DNA of 64,000 nt from Haloarcula marina (GTDB taxonomy: Archaea; Halobacteriota; Halobacteria; Halobacteriales; Haloarculaceae): contig NZ_CP100404.1 of NCBI RefSeq assembly GCF_024218775.1, positions 558,001 through 622,000 of the forward strand, given 5' to 3'. The notes under the pieces were generated by a model. It was not told the origin of the DNA. It made no database searches and saw only the letters and a program-made list of their open reading frames with translations. The stretch's first letter is position 1, and the number at the start of each line of letters is the position of its first letter. Positions 17,648 to 26,534 of the stretch are shown in pieces. The translations under genes and the position numbers were made by a program.

Positions 17648-19522
17648 ATGTCGAACCAACGCAACACGTCGGCGGAGTCAGGGAACGGTGGGAGAGAGCG
17701 TCGTCGTCCGTCTTCGGGGGTGGCACGGCGTCGGGACGACGAACGGGGTACCTCGGAAGTCGTCGGCGTAGCCCTCATGCTCGGGTTGGTGCTTCTCGGA
17801 ACGACGGCGACGCTGGCCGTCGCCTCTGCCGGGATTGCCGACACGATGGGGACAGTCAACGTCGAGCAGTCCCAGAACGCGATGCGGGCCCTCGACGCCG
17901 ACGTCTCGGACGTAGCCTTCGGTCGGCAGTCGACGCGGCGCGTCGACGTCGGCGGGACGAGTGGAACGTACACCATCCGGTCGGACGCGGGCCACATCAC
18001 GGTCCGCCACCGCGAGTACGACAACACGACCGACGTGGTCCTCTACGAGAGCGACCTCGGGGCGGTGGCCTACGAACACGAGGGGACGCGGGTCGTCTAC
18101 CAGATGGGTGGCATCTGGCGGCGCGACGCCGGAAGCGACCGAGGTGTGATGGTCGCCCGTCCGACCATCTCGTACCGGGAGGAGACGCTGCGGGTTCCCG
18201 TGGTCCGAGTGGTCGGGAAGGGGTCGATGTCCAGCGGGACGCTCGCGGTGAGACAGCGAACGGACGGCAGTTCGCAGGTGTACCCGAACCGCTCGGCAAC
18301 CTACCCCGACGGGGACCTGTACACCAATCCCTCACACAGCCAAGGCGAGATAGTGGTCGAGATACAGAGCGAGTTCTACCGTGCCTGGGGTCCGTTCCTC
18401 GAAGAGGAACTCAACGGTTCCGCCACGTACGACCACGCCGCGGAGACGGTGACGGTCGCGATTTCGGCACGTGACATCGACGGCGGCCGCGTCTCTGGTG
18501 GCGTCTTCGGAGCCATCACCTCGCCATCGAATAGCGGGAATTTGGACCTCAGAAGTTCGGTGAAAATGGACAGTTACGACTCCGACGAGGGGTCCTACAG
18601 CGACACCACGGGCGCGAACGGGAACGTGACAATCGGCTACGACGTGACGACGAGTTCCAGCGTCGACATCGAGGGATCTGTCAACACGAGCGGCGGAGTG
18701 ACACACACCAACGCCGGGTGGATCTCCGGTGACGTCGCGTACGGGACACACTGCACCAGTTGCTCTGGCAACATCGGCGGCGACATCACGGCGACGGGTG
18801 AGAGCCCCAGTTCGACGGTGTTGGACGGCTATCTCGAAGACCGGGTTGACGCCATCGACGCCGACAACGACAACGCCGGTTCGCAGAGCACGCTCACGGA
18901 CATCGAGACCAACAACTGTGGCAGTGGCTGTACCCTCACCGCGGGGAACTACTCGCTGAAGAAGGTGACCCTCAAGAGCAGTTCATCTGAGTTAGTCTTG
19001 GACACTACCGACGGTCCGATAAACCTCGCGCTCGGGGCCGACGCGGGGGTTGGCAGTTTCTACGTCGGCGGCGGGTCCGACGTACGCGTCGTCGGCGACC
19101 ACCGCGTGAACGTCTACGTCACCAACCGCGGCCCGGACAGCATGATTATCGACACCAACGGTGGCGTCCACGTCGACTCGGACGCGGACGGTGACCGCGA
19201 CTACGACGCCACCAGACTGTGGGTGTACGGCCCCTCTGACGGGAATACCACGCTGGGCGCGAGTGCGGGACTCACCGCGGCGGTGTACGCTCCCCGCGGG
19301 AGTTCGGGCAACCGGACGATGACCATCCAGAAGAACTCCGAGTACTACGGCGCAGTCGTCGGCCACGTGGATACGATAGAGAACAGTGCCCAGTTCCACT
19401 ACGACGAGGCGCTGGCGCGAACGTGGGCGTTCCCCGAGGACGCCGTCGGGGCGGACTCGCAGCACACGACAGTGACGTACCTCCTGATGAGCGAGAACGA
19501 AGTCGTCGTCGAGGCCGATTGA
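17648..19522 (+). CDS. Large pilin-like surface protein with a C-terminal beta-helix domain
   Basis: A 624-residue protein. After a charged N-terminus (about 35 residues, ending DERGT) comes the archaeal type IV pilin-like helix SEVVGVALMLGLVLLG, with a likely class III signal-peptidase site just before it. Residues ~65-290 form a DUF7289-like region. Residues ~300-600 are Ser/Gly/Asp-rich with repeated short beta turns, a paired CTSCSG and CGSGC, and a final AQFHYDEAL, which resembles bacterial DUF7305/PilX-associated domains. It is probably a membrane-tethered or pilus-associated surface protein. The ATG at 17648 is used; a GTG at 17639 is possible. Confidence 0.72.
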   Translation: MSNQRNTSAESGNGGRERRRPSSGVARRRDDERGTSEVVGVALMLGLVLLGTTATLAVASAGIADTMGTVNVEQSQNAMRALDADVSDVAFGRQSTRRVDVGGTSGTYTIRSDAGHITVRHREYDNTTDVVLYESDLGAVAYEHEGTRVVYQMGGIWRRDAGSDRGVMVARPTISYREETLRVPVVRVVGKGSMSSGTLAVRQRTDGSSQVYPNRSATYPDGDLYTNPSHSQGEIVVEIQSEFYRAWGPFLEEELNGSATYDHAAETVTVAISARDIDGGRVSGGVFGAITSPSNSGNLDLRSSVKMDSYDSDEGSYSDTTGANGNVTIGYDVTTSSSVDIEGSVNTSGGVTHTNAGWISGDVAYGTHCTSCSGNIGGDITATGESPSSTVLDGYLEDRVDAIDADNDNAGSQSTLTDIETNNCGSGCTLTAGNYSLKKVTLKSSSSELVLDTTDGPINLALGADAGVGSFYVGGGSDVRVVGDHRVNVYVTNRGPDSMIIDTNGGVHVDSDADGDRDYDATRLWVYGPSDGNTTLGASAGLTAAVYAPRGSSGNRTMTIQKNSEYYGAVVGHVDTIENSAQFHYDEALARTWAFPEDAVGADSQHTTVTYLLMSENEVVVEAD

Positions 19523-19580
19523 GCGAGACGGTATCGGTGTCGTTTTGTCGGACGGCGAGGTGCCACCGCGTGTCAGAACG

Positions 19581-21278
19581 ATGTCGCTGCGTTGGTCCGA
19601 CTGGTCGTACGAGCGGGTGCTCGCTGGAATCGCTGGCACAGACGTTCTCGTCCGGGTGGTCCCGGAACTGCTCGGACTGGGAGACAGCCTCCTGTTACCG
19701 GTGGCGTTCGTCCTCACCTCCCAGTTCGTCCTCGACTGGGGCACCGTCGGATGGGCACTCGGGTGGACGCTGTTCGCCAGCGTGGTGTTCCAACTGGCGC
19801 CGTTGCTGTTCCCGCGACGGCTTCACGAGTGGGCACACGGCCTCCCGAACCGGTTCACGATGGCCGTCAGCACCGTCGCAGTCGGCGTCTTCTTGGAGAA
19901 ACTGCTCGTCGAGTCACTGGGGTTCGGGACGACGCCGCTGCCCGTCCCTACGGCGTTCTTTCCGGTGGTCGTCCTGTTCGTCTTCGGGCTCTGTCTGGTC
20001 GCGCGGTTCGTGACGCCGGTACGGGTCGACACGCCGTTCCTCTACTCGTTCGACGCGTCGGTGTACCCCGTCGCCGAGTCAGAGGGGATGCTCGTCGTGA
20101 CCCAGCAACTGTTCGTCGTCTGTTTCGTCGGCCTCCTCTTGGCGGAGCTCTCGCTACTGTTCCCGCTGCCGGAGTTGCTGGTGCTCTCGGTGGTCGGCTA
20201 CGACGGCGTGGCCGCGGTGATGAGCGACGTCGAGGAACTCCCGAGCAGACGCGACGTGGCCGAGCGCGTGGTGCAGGCGTCGACGGCCGTCTGGCACGGG
20301 CCGCGCGGAATCATCTGGGCGCTGTACGCGACGGCGGGTCTGTTCGCCGCCTTCTTCGTCGACTACCTCTACGTCGACGCGCTCGAACTGTGGGCGCTGT
20401 CGACTGTCCGGCCCGTCGACGCGGCGTTCGCCGCCTACACACTCGCGGGCATGACCGTCCTCGTCGCTATCGCGACCCTCCGCCTCGCCGAGCGCATCCC
20501 GCTCGAACTGCAAGACGGACTCGGCGACCAAATCGCGCGTGAGCGTCTTCGCCCGAACGTTAGCCCTGCTGGAGTTTCCACGACGAACGGCGGCCCCCGA
20601 AACGAGGGAACGCCACTGGCCGACGACTCGACCCGTCGGCTCCCCGGACTGATGGTTCCCGCCGCGTTGCTCGTAATGTCGCTCGAACTCGCCCGGCCGA
20701 ACTACACCGGTGACCCCCCGGTGAGCCAAATCCCGCCGCTGGAGCTCTCGGCCCCGATAGTCGCCCTCGCCGTCGTTGCCGGGGTGGTCGGCGTAGCAAC
20801 CGTCGTTCGCCCGGACGCGTTCCCCTCGAGCGGCCTCTCGGACTATCAGGCTGGGGCGGTGTCCGTGGCGTGTTTCTTCACGCTCGGACTCGGTGTTGGC
20901 TTCTTCGACGTGGCCGGTAGCGCGACGGGGAGCAAGCCAGCACTCGTCGTGACCGTCTCGAACGTCGTGCTGTGGGCAGGGGTGACGTTGGCGCCGTTCG
21001 TCGGGTACGAACTCGACCCGATAGAGGACTACGAGAACCGGGGGAAAGCCCTCGTCGAGGGCCTCGGTGGTAGCGTCGTCCTCCTCGTCGGGTCGGTGGT
21101 ATTCTTCTTCCTCGTTCGGGGGTTCGTCGGCGTGGTCTCGCCGTCGCCAACGCTCGAACAGGTCGGCACGCTGGTCGGCGTCTTCCCCGCGGCGACGGCG
21201 CTGATGTCGGCCGCAATCAGGCTCGTCCTCGTCGTCCCCTACCTCGGGGAGGTCCTCCACTACGTCCTCTACGAGTAG
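19581..21278 (+). CDS. Multi-pass membrane protein of unknown function
   Basis: A 565-residue protein with roughly eleven to thirteen hydrophobic helices, beginning MSLRWSDWSYERVLAGIAGT. A cytoplasmic or external loop lies at about residues 225-245 (DVEELPSRRDVAERVVQAS), with another hydrophilic stretch near residues 330-365. No transport or enzyme motif is recognisable. It starts 58 bases after the pilin-like gene and may be cotranscribed with it. The ATG at 19581 is preferred to a TTG at 19545. The 3' end overlaps the next convergent gene by 10 bases. Confidence 0.65.
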   Translation: MSLRWSDWSYERVLAGIAGTDVLVRVVPELLGLGDSLLLPVAFVLTSQFVLDWGTVGWALGWTLFASVVFQLAPLLFPRRLHEWAHGLPNRFTMAVSTVAVGVFLEKLLVESLGFGTTPLPVPTAFFPVVVLFVFGLCLVARFVTPVRVDTPFLYSFDASVYPVAESEGMLVVTQQLFVVCFVGLLLAELSLLFPLPELLVLSVVGYDGVAAVMSDVEELPSRRDVAERVVQASTAVWHGPRGIIWALYATAGLFAAFFVDYLYVDALELWALSTVRPVDAAFAAYTLAGMTVLVAIATLRLAERIPLELQDGLGDQIARERLRPNVSPAGVSTTNGGPRNEGTPLADDSTRRLPGLMVPAALLVMSLELARPNYTGDPPVSQIPPLELSAPIVALAVVAGVVGVATVVRPDAFPSSGLSDYQAGAVSVACFFTLGLGVGFFDVAGSATGSKPALVVTVSNVVLWAGVTLAPFVGYELDPIEDYENRGKALVEGLGGSVVLLVGSVVFFFLVRGFVGVVSPSPTLEQVGTLVGVFPAATALMSAAIRLVLVVPYLGEVLHYVLYE

Positions 21279-21775
21279 ACGGCGGCGACGATGCCCGCAG
21301 TCTGCCCGACGTTCGTGAGTACGAGGCCGACGAACACGAGCGCCGAGACCGGTGCGAGGACCCCCGCGAGATACGCCGCGGTCCCGAGGACACTCACGGC
21401 GCCGCCGACAGTGTAGACTCGCGGATAGCGGTCGACGTGGCGCCCGGTGTAACCGAGCGCGACGCCCGGCACGACCATCCATCCCGCGACGGTCAGCGTC
21501 AACAGCGGCGTCGTCAGCGGGTCGGTCAGTAACCCGGCGAGGCCGAGCGCCGTCAGGAAAAAGCCCGCGACGAGAACGCGCCGCCACGCGAGCAACACGC
21601 CGCCGTCCATGTCGCGCCACGAGAGGACGGTGAACGCGGCGATGATGGTCACCATCACCAGATGGGCGATACGGACCGTTCGGAGCGCGAGCATATCGAG
21701 GTGCGCGGCGGTGGCGAACGTCCACGCCAGCGGTACCAGCACGATGGGACCGGTCTCTCGCAGTCGGCGAAGCAT
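21269..21775 (-). CDS. Small integral membrane protein of unknown function
   Basis: A 168-residue protein with five to six hydrophobic segments, MLRRLRETGPIVLVPLAWTF to GLVLTNVGQTAGIVAAVYS. Positively charged residues before the first helix place the N-terminus inside. No conserved functional motif seen. Convergent with and overlapping the end of the preceding membrane protein by 10 bases. Confidence 0.62.
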   Translation of the reverse strand: MLRRLRETGPIVLVPLAWTFATAAHLDMLALRTVRIAHLVMVTIIAAFTVLSWRDMDGGVLLAWRRVLVAGFFLTALGLAGLLTDPLTTPLLTLTVAGWMVVPGVALGYTGRHVDRYPRVYTVGGAVSVLGTAAYLAGVLAPVSALVFVGLVLTNVGQTAGIVAAVYS

Positions 21776-22194
21776 ATCACGTGACTCGGCCGCGACCGGC
21801 AAGAACGGTTGGGGCGCGGCGACGCAGGTCCGACGGCGTTCCACGACGCGCGCGGCGGAATCGTCGTCGCCAATCGCCCCGTCGACCGCCCGCTTTCGAC
21901 CGTTTTGACGACGATACTCAGGGTGACGACCACGCCGAACAGCAGTGCGTCGGGGACGCTCCAGCGAACCACCGACTAGACGAACCCGCGGTCGCGGCCG
22001 TTCCGGTGGCGTCGGTACGCGACGTCCCACCGGGAGTGCTGTCGTTCTCCGGTTGTGACACCTCCACCGCGGGATATTGGGGGCTTAGCCACCGAAATAT
22101 CTGGATACACCCGCTCTACGTGGTGTTATCGCTCGATACGAGGTATCTGCGTACCGGAACTGTTATCCGTGGGCCGGGTCTCTCTGTGGTTGCA

Positions 22195-22389
22195 ATGGCG
22201 AAAGGAACGGTTGATTTCTTCAACGACACTGGCGGTTACGGTTTCATCGACACTGAGGACGCGGACGAGGACGTTTTCTTCCACATGGAGGACGTTGGCG
22301 GTCCGGACCTCGAAGAAGGGCAGGAAGTTGAGTTCGACATCGAACAGGCGGACAAGGGTCCGCGCGCGAACAACGTCACACGGCTCTAA
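22195..22389 (+). CDS. Cold-shock domain protein (first of a tandem pair)
   Basis: A 64-residue single cold-shock domain. The RNP1-type motif is GGYGFIDT and the RNP2-type motif is DVFFHM; both bind single-stranded RNA or DNA, and the protein probably acts as an RNA chaperone. The basic KGxVxFF start is replaced by MAKGTVDFFNDTGGYGFIDT, as in haloarchaeal homologues. A TATA-like TGTTATCCG lies about 30 bases upstream. The next gene, 2 bases away, is 60 of 64 residues identical. Confidence 0.9.
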   Translation: MAKGTVDFFNDTGGYGFIDTEDADEDVFFHMEDVGGPDLEEGQEVEFDIEQADKGPRANNVTRL

Positions 22390-22391
22390 CT

Positions 22392-22586
22392 ATGGCGAAA
22401 GGAAAAGTTGACTTCTTCAACGACACTGGCGGGTACGGTTTCATCGACACTGAGGACGCTGACGAAGACGTGTTCTTCCACATGGAAGACGTCGGCGGCC
22501 CCGACCTCGAAGAGGGTCAGGAAGTCGAGTTCGACATCGAACAGGCCGACAAGGGCCCCCGCGCGACGAACCTGCAGCGACTGTAA
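22392..22586 (+). CDS. Cold-shock domain protein (second of a tandem pair)
   Basis: A 64-residue near-identical paralogue of the preceding gene; the two differ at four positions (Thr5 to Lys, and three near the C-terminus). RNP motifs GGYGFIDT and DVFFHM are intact. Spacing of only 2 bases means it has no promoter of its own and is translated from the shared mRNA. DNA identity is also high, pointing to a fairly recent tandem duplication or ongoing gene conversion. Confidence 0.9.
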   Translation: MAKGKVDFFNDTGGYGFIDTEDADEDVFFHMEDVGGPDLEEGQEVEFDIEQADKGPRATNLQRL

Positions 22587-22654
22587 GGCGGATTCTGTCT
22601 GCAGTCCACATTATTGAGACCGAACGGTGAGCGACAGCACCGGCGTCGTTCGAG

Positions 22655-23398
22655 TTATCCGCCGCCCAGCGGCGTCGCCGCCCGGTACACCATCTCCATC
22701 GGGAGGCCCGTCGCGTCCGTCGGCGGGTCCGCCGGGAGGGTCCGTAACTCACCTTCGTCAGGGTGAGCGGTGTACGCGAGGACGACGGCGTCTAGCACGT
22801 CAGCGATAGTGACGCTCGTGCCCGTGGTATCCGCGGCGGCCCGTTGGACCGTCGGCGCGGCGTCGCGGTCGTAGTGAGCGAGTGTCCGCATCCGCTCTGC
22901 GTACCCACCGGCCGTCTCGCGCGGACACTCCAGCGGTTCGTCGGCGAACGCCCGGAAGCACAGTTCCGGATGCGCCTCGCGGACGACTGCGGCGGCCTCG
23001 GGGACCTCTTGGAGGAGTTCGTCGCACATCGCGATGCCGTCGCTGACCTCGAAGGCGGCCTCCGAGAGGCGCTGCCCGCTCTTTCGCTCGTGGACGCGGT
23101 TCGCAGTCGAGTACCGCCGCTTTCGCGTGGCCTCCCGAACCGGCGGGTCGAACACCGCGACGCTTCGCGGACCGAGGACCGACCGGGCGAGTTCGTCACA
23201 CCGCCGGACCGGGTCACCCGACTCGACGAGGCCGATAGGCAGACCGACCAGTATTCGGGCCGCCGTCTCCTCGTACCGGGTCCAGCAGTCCCCGATGCCG
23301 TCGAACACCGCCGTGTGGTCGTAGCCGTCGGGACCGAATGCCACCGCGAGATAGGTGCCCTCGCTCCAGACGACGCCGACGTACAACTCGCCCGCCAT
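22655..23398 (-). CDS. DUF429 family protein (RNase H-like fold)
   Basis: A 247-residue protein with YVGVVWSEGTYLAVAF at the start, ILVGLPIGLVESGDPVRRCD, then RKRRYSTANRVHERKSGQRL and HPELCFRAFADEPLE, and ADVLDAVVLAYTA near the end. This order of acidic and HPE motifs is that of DUF429, predicted to adopt an RNase H-like nuclease fold. Function unproven. The ATG at 23398 is used rather than a GTG one codon upstream. Confidence 0.8.
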   Translation of the reverse strand: MAGELYVGVVWSEGTYLAVAFGPDGYDHTAVFDGIGDCWTRYEETAARILVGLPIGLVESGDPVRRCDELARSVLGPRSVAVFDPPVREATRKRRYSTANRVHERKSGQRLSEAAFEVSDGIAMCDELLQEVPEAAAVVREAHPELCFRAFADEPLECPRETAGGYAERMRTLAHYDRDAAPTVQRAAADTTGTSVTIADVLDAVVLAYTAHPDEGELRTLPADPPTDATGLPMEMVYRAATPLGGG

Positions 23399-23443
23399 CA
23401 CCGTATCTGGGTCGTACTGCGTAAAAAATCTGACCCGGACGTG

Positions 23444-23626
23444 TCAGTCGCCGAACTTCGTCAGGTCGGTCAGCGGGACGAGGCGGTGTTCGAGTGCGGG
23501 TTTCGTGTAGCCCGCCGACTCCTCGGAGACGCCGCTGGTGTAGACGAGTTCCTTCTGTTGGAGGACGTGCGGGACGCCCTCGTTGTTCCGGATGATGTCC
23601 ACCGACCGCCACACTTCGTCTTGCAT
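23444..23626 (-). CDS. Small conserved-looking protein
   Basis: A 60-residue protein: MQDEVWRSVDIIRNNEGVPH, then LQQKELVYTSGVSEESAGYT and a basic-acidic tail. It looks like a short haloarchaeal hypothetical with one helix followed by beta strands. No cysteine or membrane segment. Kept as a gene because its composition is protein-like and it fills the space before the divergent nucleotidyltransferase gene; function unknown. Confidence 0.55.
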   Translation of the reverse strand: MQDEVWRSVDIIRNNEGVPHVLQQKELVYTSGVSEESAGYTKPALEHRLVPLTDLTKFGD

Positions 23627-23718
23627 GCGACTCTGTCTCACCCCACGGCACCTCACTCTTTTGCCCGACCCGCGCGCTGTCCCGCATCTATTTGCCTCGT
23701 TCCACCGAACGAGGGGGT

Positions 23719-24465
23719 ATGGACGGCGTCGTCCTCGCGGCGGGGGAGGGCACGCGAATGCGCCCGCTGACCGCCGACCGACCGAAGGCACTCGTCGAGG
23801 TGGCGGACCGGCCGCTGCTCTCACACGCCTTCGACGCCCTGCTGTCGGTCGGCGTCGACCGACTCGTCGCCGTCGTCGGCTACCGGAGCGCGGACATCGT
23901 CGCGCACTACGGGGACCGCTATCGCGAGACGCCCATCCGGTACGTTCGGCAGGCCGAACAGTTGGGGACCGCCCACGCGCTTCGATGTGCGCTCTCGACG
24001 GCCAACCCGCCGCTGGTCGTGGTGAACGGCGACAACGTCGCACGGGCGAACCTCGACGCGGTGCTGGCCCGCCACCGCGAGACGGACGCTGCCGCGACGC
24101 TCCTCGTCGAACGCGTCTCACGCGCGCAGGCGAAGACGACAGGCGTCGTCGAGGCGAACGCCGACGGCCGAGTGAGGGCTCTCGTCGAGAAACCCGACGA
24201 CCCGCCGTCGACGCTGGTCACGCGCGGCTTCTACGTCTTCGGTGAACCAATCGACCCCGCAGTGCGCCTCGTAACCCCGTCCGCGCGCGGCGAGTACGAA
24301 CTCCCCGCCGCTATCGACCTGCTCGTTCACGCGGGCCACCGCGTCGAGGCAGTCCCGCTGGAGGGGTGGGTAGCGAACGTCAACGACCCGGCCGACCGCG
24401 AGGCGGTCGCCGAGCGGTTGCGGTCGCTCTCGGACTCGGAGAATCGGGGAGAAAACGGCGAGTGA
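23719..24465 (+). CDS. Sugar nucleotidyltransferase
   Basis: A 248-residue NTP-transferase. The N-terminal motif LAAGEGTRMRPLTADRPKAL (G-x-G-T-R-x(n)-P-K) binds the nucleotide. VVVNGDNVARANLD holds the metal-binding Asp, VEKPDDPPS is the conserved EKP motif, and the C-terminal part has GEYELPAAIDLLV. It makes an NDP-sugar from a sugar-1-phosphate and NTP, probably for surface glycans (glucose-1-phosphate or GlcNAc-1-phosphate type). It lacks the left-handed beta-helix of full GlmU. Convergent with the ABC permease gene. Confidence 0.85.
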   Translation: MDGVVLAAGEGTRMRPLTADRPKALVEVADRPLLSHAFDALLSVGVDRLVAVVGYRSADIVAHYGDRYRETPIRYVRQAEQLGTAHALRCALSTANPPLVVVNGDNVARANLDAVLARHRETDAAATLLVERVSRAQAKTTGVVEANADGRVRALVEKPDDPPSTLVTRGFYVFGEPIDPAVRLVTPSARGEYELPAAIDLLVHAGHRVEAVPLEGWVANVNDPADREAVAERLRSLSDSENRGENGE

Positions 24466-24480
24466 GAGTGGGCGTCGGCG

Positions 24481-25563
24481 TTACCCTTCCATCCCGCTGA
24501 ACGACAGGCCACCCTCGATGTACCGCTGTGCGAAGAGGTACACGAGCATGATGGGCGTCGCGAAGGTGAGCGCGAAGGCAGAGAAGCGCGCCCACGGGAT
24601 GGAGTACTCGCCGACCAGCGCGTAGAGACCGACCGGGAGGGTGTAGTTCTCCGTGCCCAACAGCGTCTGGGCGACGACGAACTCCGTCCACCCGGTCAGG
24701 AAGATGAAGATGAACACCGTCGCGAGTCCGGCGGCGGACATCGGGAGGATGACCTCCGTGACGACCCGCCACGGCGGCGCCCCGTCGACGACGGCGGCCT
24801 CCTCGTAGGAGGTGGGAATCCCGTCCATGTAGGTCTTCAACAGCCACGTGTTGAACGGGACGGCCGTCGCGGCGTAGTACACCGCCAGCGCCAGTTTGCT
24901 GTTGTTGATGCCGAACTGGACGTAGATGGCGTACATCCCGATAAGTAGCGCCACGCCGAGGCCGCCCCCGACCTGCGTCAACAGGACGTAGACGAACAGA
25001 ATCTTCCGGCGGAAGAGGAACTCGCGCCGGGAGAGGGCGTACGACGCCGGGATGATGAGCGACATCGCGATGAGCACCGTCGGGATAGCGACGGTGACGC
25101 TGTTCCAGAGGTACTTCTTGAACTCGGACGGCCGTTCGATGCCGTAGTCTGCCGCTTCCAGCAGCGTCACCTCGGGCGTGTTGAACACGAGCGCGAGGTC
25201 CGAAAGCGGGATGTTGAGGCCGATTGCGTACCCCGGGATGACGAGGTCGCCGACGACCCAGATGAACGGGCGCAACGTCGGGTCGCTCGGGAACAGCGTG
25301 AAACTCTCGGAGGTGTACAGGGACGCACCGCTGCCCGAGAGCGCCGCCATCAGAATCCAGTAGATAGGGAAGAGTAGCGCCAGCACCATCAGCGTCGCGA
25401 GCACCGTCGAGACGGCGACTTTCACGACTTCGGAGGCCGGTACTTCGCCCCGTTGGACCGCTTCGGCGGTGTGTTTCCAGCCGCGAAGCGTCTCCGCGGG
25501 CGTCGTTGCGATGTTCTTCGCGTCCTCGCCGAGTTTCCGGCCGATGTTGGCGAGCAGACCCAT
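24481..25563 (-). CDS. ABC sugar transporter permease (MalG-like)
   Basis: A 360-residue inner-membrane permease. A hydrophilic N-terminus of about 45 residues precedes six helices. The EAA loop is YEEAAVVDGAPPWRVVTEVI, the contact site for the ATPase. The long extracytoplasmic loop between helices 1 and 2 (GSGASLYTSESFTLFPSD onward) is typical of MalG-type permeases. Its start overlaps the stop of the MalF-type gene by one base, showing an operon with the upstream permease and binding protein. Substrate is inferred as maltodextrin from the neighbours. Confidence 0.9.
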   Translation of the reverse strand: MGLLANIGRKLGEDAKNIATTPAETLRGWKHTAEAVQRGEVPASEVVKVAVSTVLATLMVLALLFPIYWILMAALSGSGASLYTSESFTLFPSDPTLRPFIWVVGDLVIPGYAIGLNIPLSDLALVFNTPEVTLLEAADYGIERPSEFKKYLWNSVTVAIPTVLIAMSLIIPASYALSRREFLFRRKILFVYVLLTQVGGGLGVALLIGMYAIYVQFGINNSKLALAVYYAATAVPFNTWLLKTYMDGIPTSYEEAAVVDGAPPWRVVTEVILPMSAAGLATVFIFIFLTGWTEFVVAQTLLGTENYTLPVGLYALVGEYSIPWARFSAFALTFATPIMLVYLFAQRYIEGGLSFSGMEG

Positions 25564-26525
25564 CAGTCGCTCACCCCGTCAGCCAGCCGTCCTTTCTTGA
25601 CGTTCAGCCACATGAACGCGCCGATGAACACGAGCGCGACGATGCTGATTGCCGCACCGCGGCCGTACTCCTGGAACTGGAGCGCTTCGCGGTAGCCGTA
25701 GACGACCAGCAGTTCGTTCGCCCGGGCGGGGCCGCCCTTGTTGAAGACGAACGGGATGAGGAACTGCTGGAACGATGCCGCAGAGGTCAGGATGGTCGCG
25801 AACAGTACCGGTCGCTTGATCGACGGGAGCGTGATGTGGAGGAACCGGGAGAAGAAACCGGCGCCGTCGACGACGGCGGCCTCGTGGAGTTCCTCCGAGA
25901 CGTCCTGCAACGCGCTCACGGTGATGATGACCATGAACGGGTACGCGAGCCACGCTTCCGTGATGTTGTAGGCCATGAAGGCCGTCCAGCGGCCGGAGAG
26001 CCACGCCACCGATTGCATCCCGAACCCGGTCAGCAGTTGATTCATCAGCCCGAACTGCGCCGAACTGAAGATGCCGCGCCACACCGTGATGGTGAAGATG
26101 GCGGGCAGCCCCATCGGGAAGATGATGAACGAACGCAGGAGGCGCTTGCCGCGGACCAAGTCGCTGGTGACCACCAGCGCGATGGAGATGCTGGTGACGA
26201 CTTTCAGCGTGACGCTCGTGGCGACGAACAGCCACGTCACCCCGAAGGAGTTCCAGAACTGCGGGTCCGTCAGCACGTCGGCGTAGTTCTCCAACCCGAC
26301 GAACGCCGCGTCGCCGAAGGTCAGAATCGAGAGGACGCCTTCGCCCGCGAAGAGGTTCGCCGGTTCCGCGTTCGTAAAGGAAATCCCGAGCAGGTAGACG
26401 ACCGGAAACAGCATGAACGCCGAGAAGATGAACAGGCCGGGGAGCACCAGCAGTAGGGAGGCGTCCCCACGGCTGAGGAACGGCACTCTTTCGACGCGGT
26501 TCGCGATACGTGTTGCCGTACTCAT
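25563..26525 (-). CDS. ABC sugar transporter permease (MalF-like)
   Basis: A 320-residue permease with six helices and the EAA motif ELHEAAVVDGAGFFSRFLHI near residue 220. The N-terminus MSTATRIANRVERVPFLSRG is cytoplasmic. It pairs with the MalG-like protein to form the channel. It begins 9 bases after the binding-protein gene, so all three belong to one mRNA. Confidence 0.9.
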   Translation of the reverse strand: MSTATRIANRVERVPFLSRGDASLLLVLPGLFIFSAFMLFPVVYLLGISFTNAEPANLFAGEGVLSILTFGDAAFVGLENYADVLTDPQFWNSFGVTWLFVATSVTLKVVTSISIALVVTSDLVRGKRLLRSFIIFPMGLPAIFTITVWRGIFSSAQFGLMNQLLTGFGMQSVAWLSGRWTAFMAYNITEAWLAYPFMVIITVSALQDVSEELHEAAVVDGAGFFSRFLHITLPSIKRPVLFATILTSAASFQQFLIPFVFNKGGPARANELLVVYGYREALQFQEYGRGAAISIVALVFIGAFMWLNVKKGRLADGVSD

Positions 26526-26534
26526 AGCGGTCGG

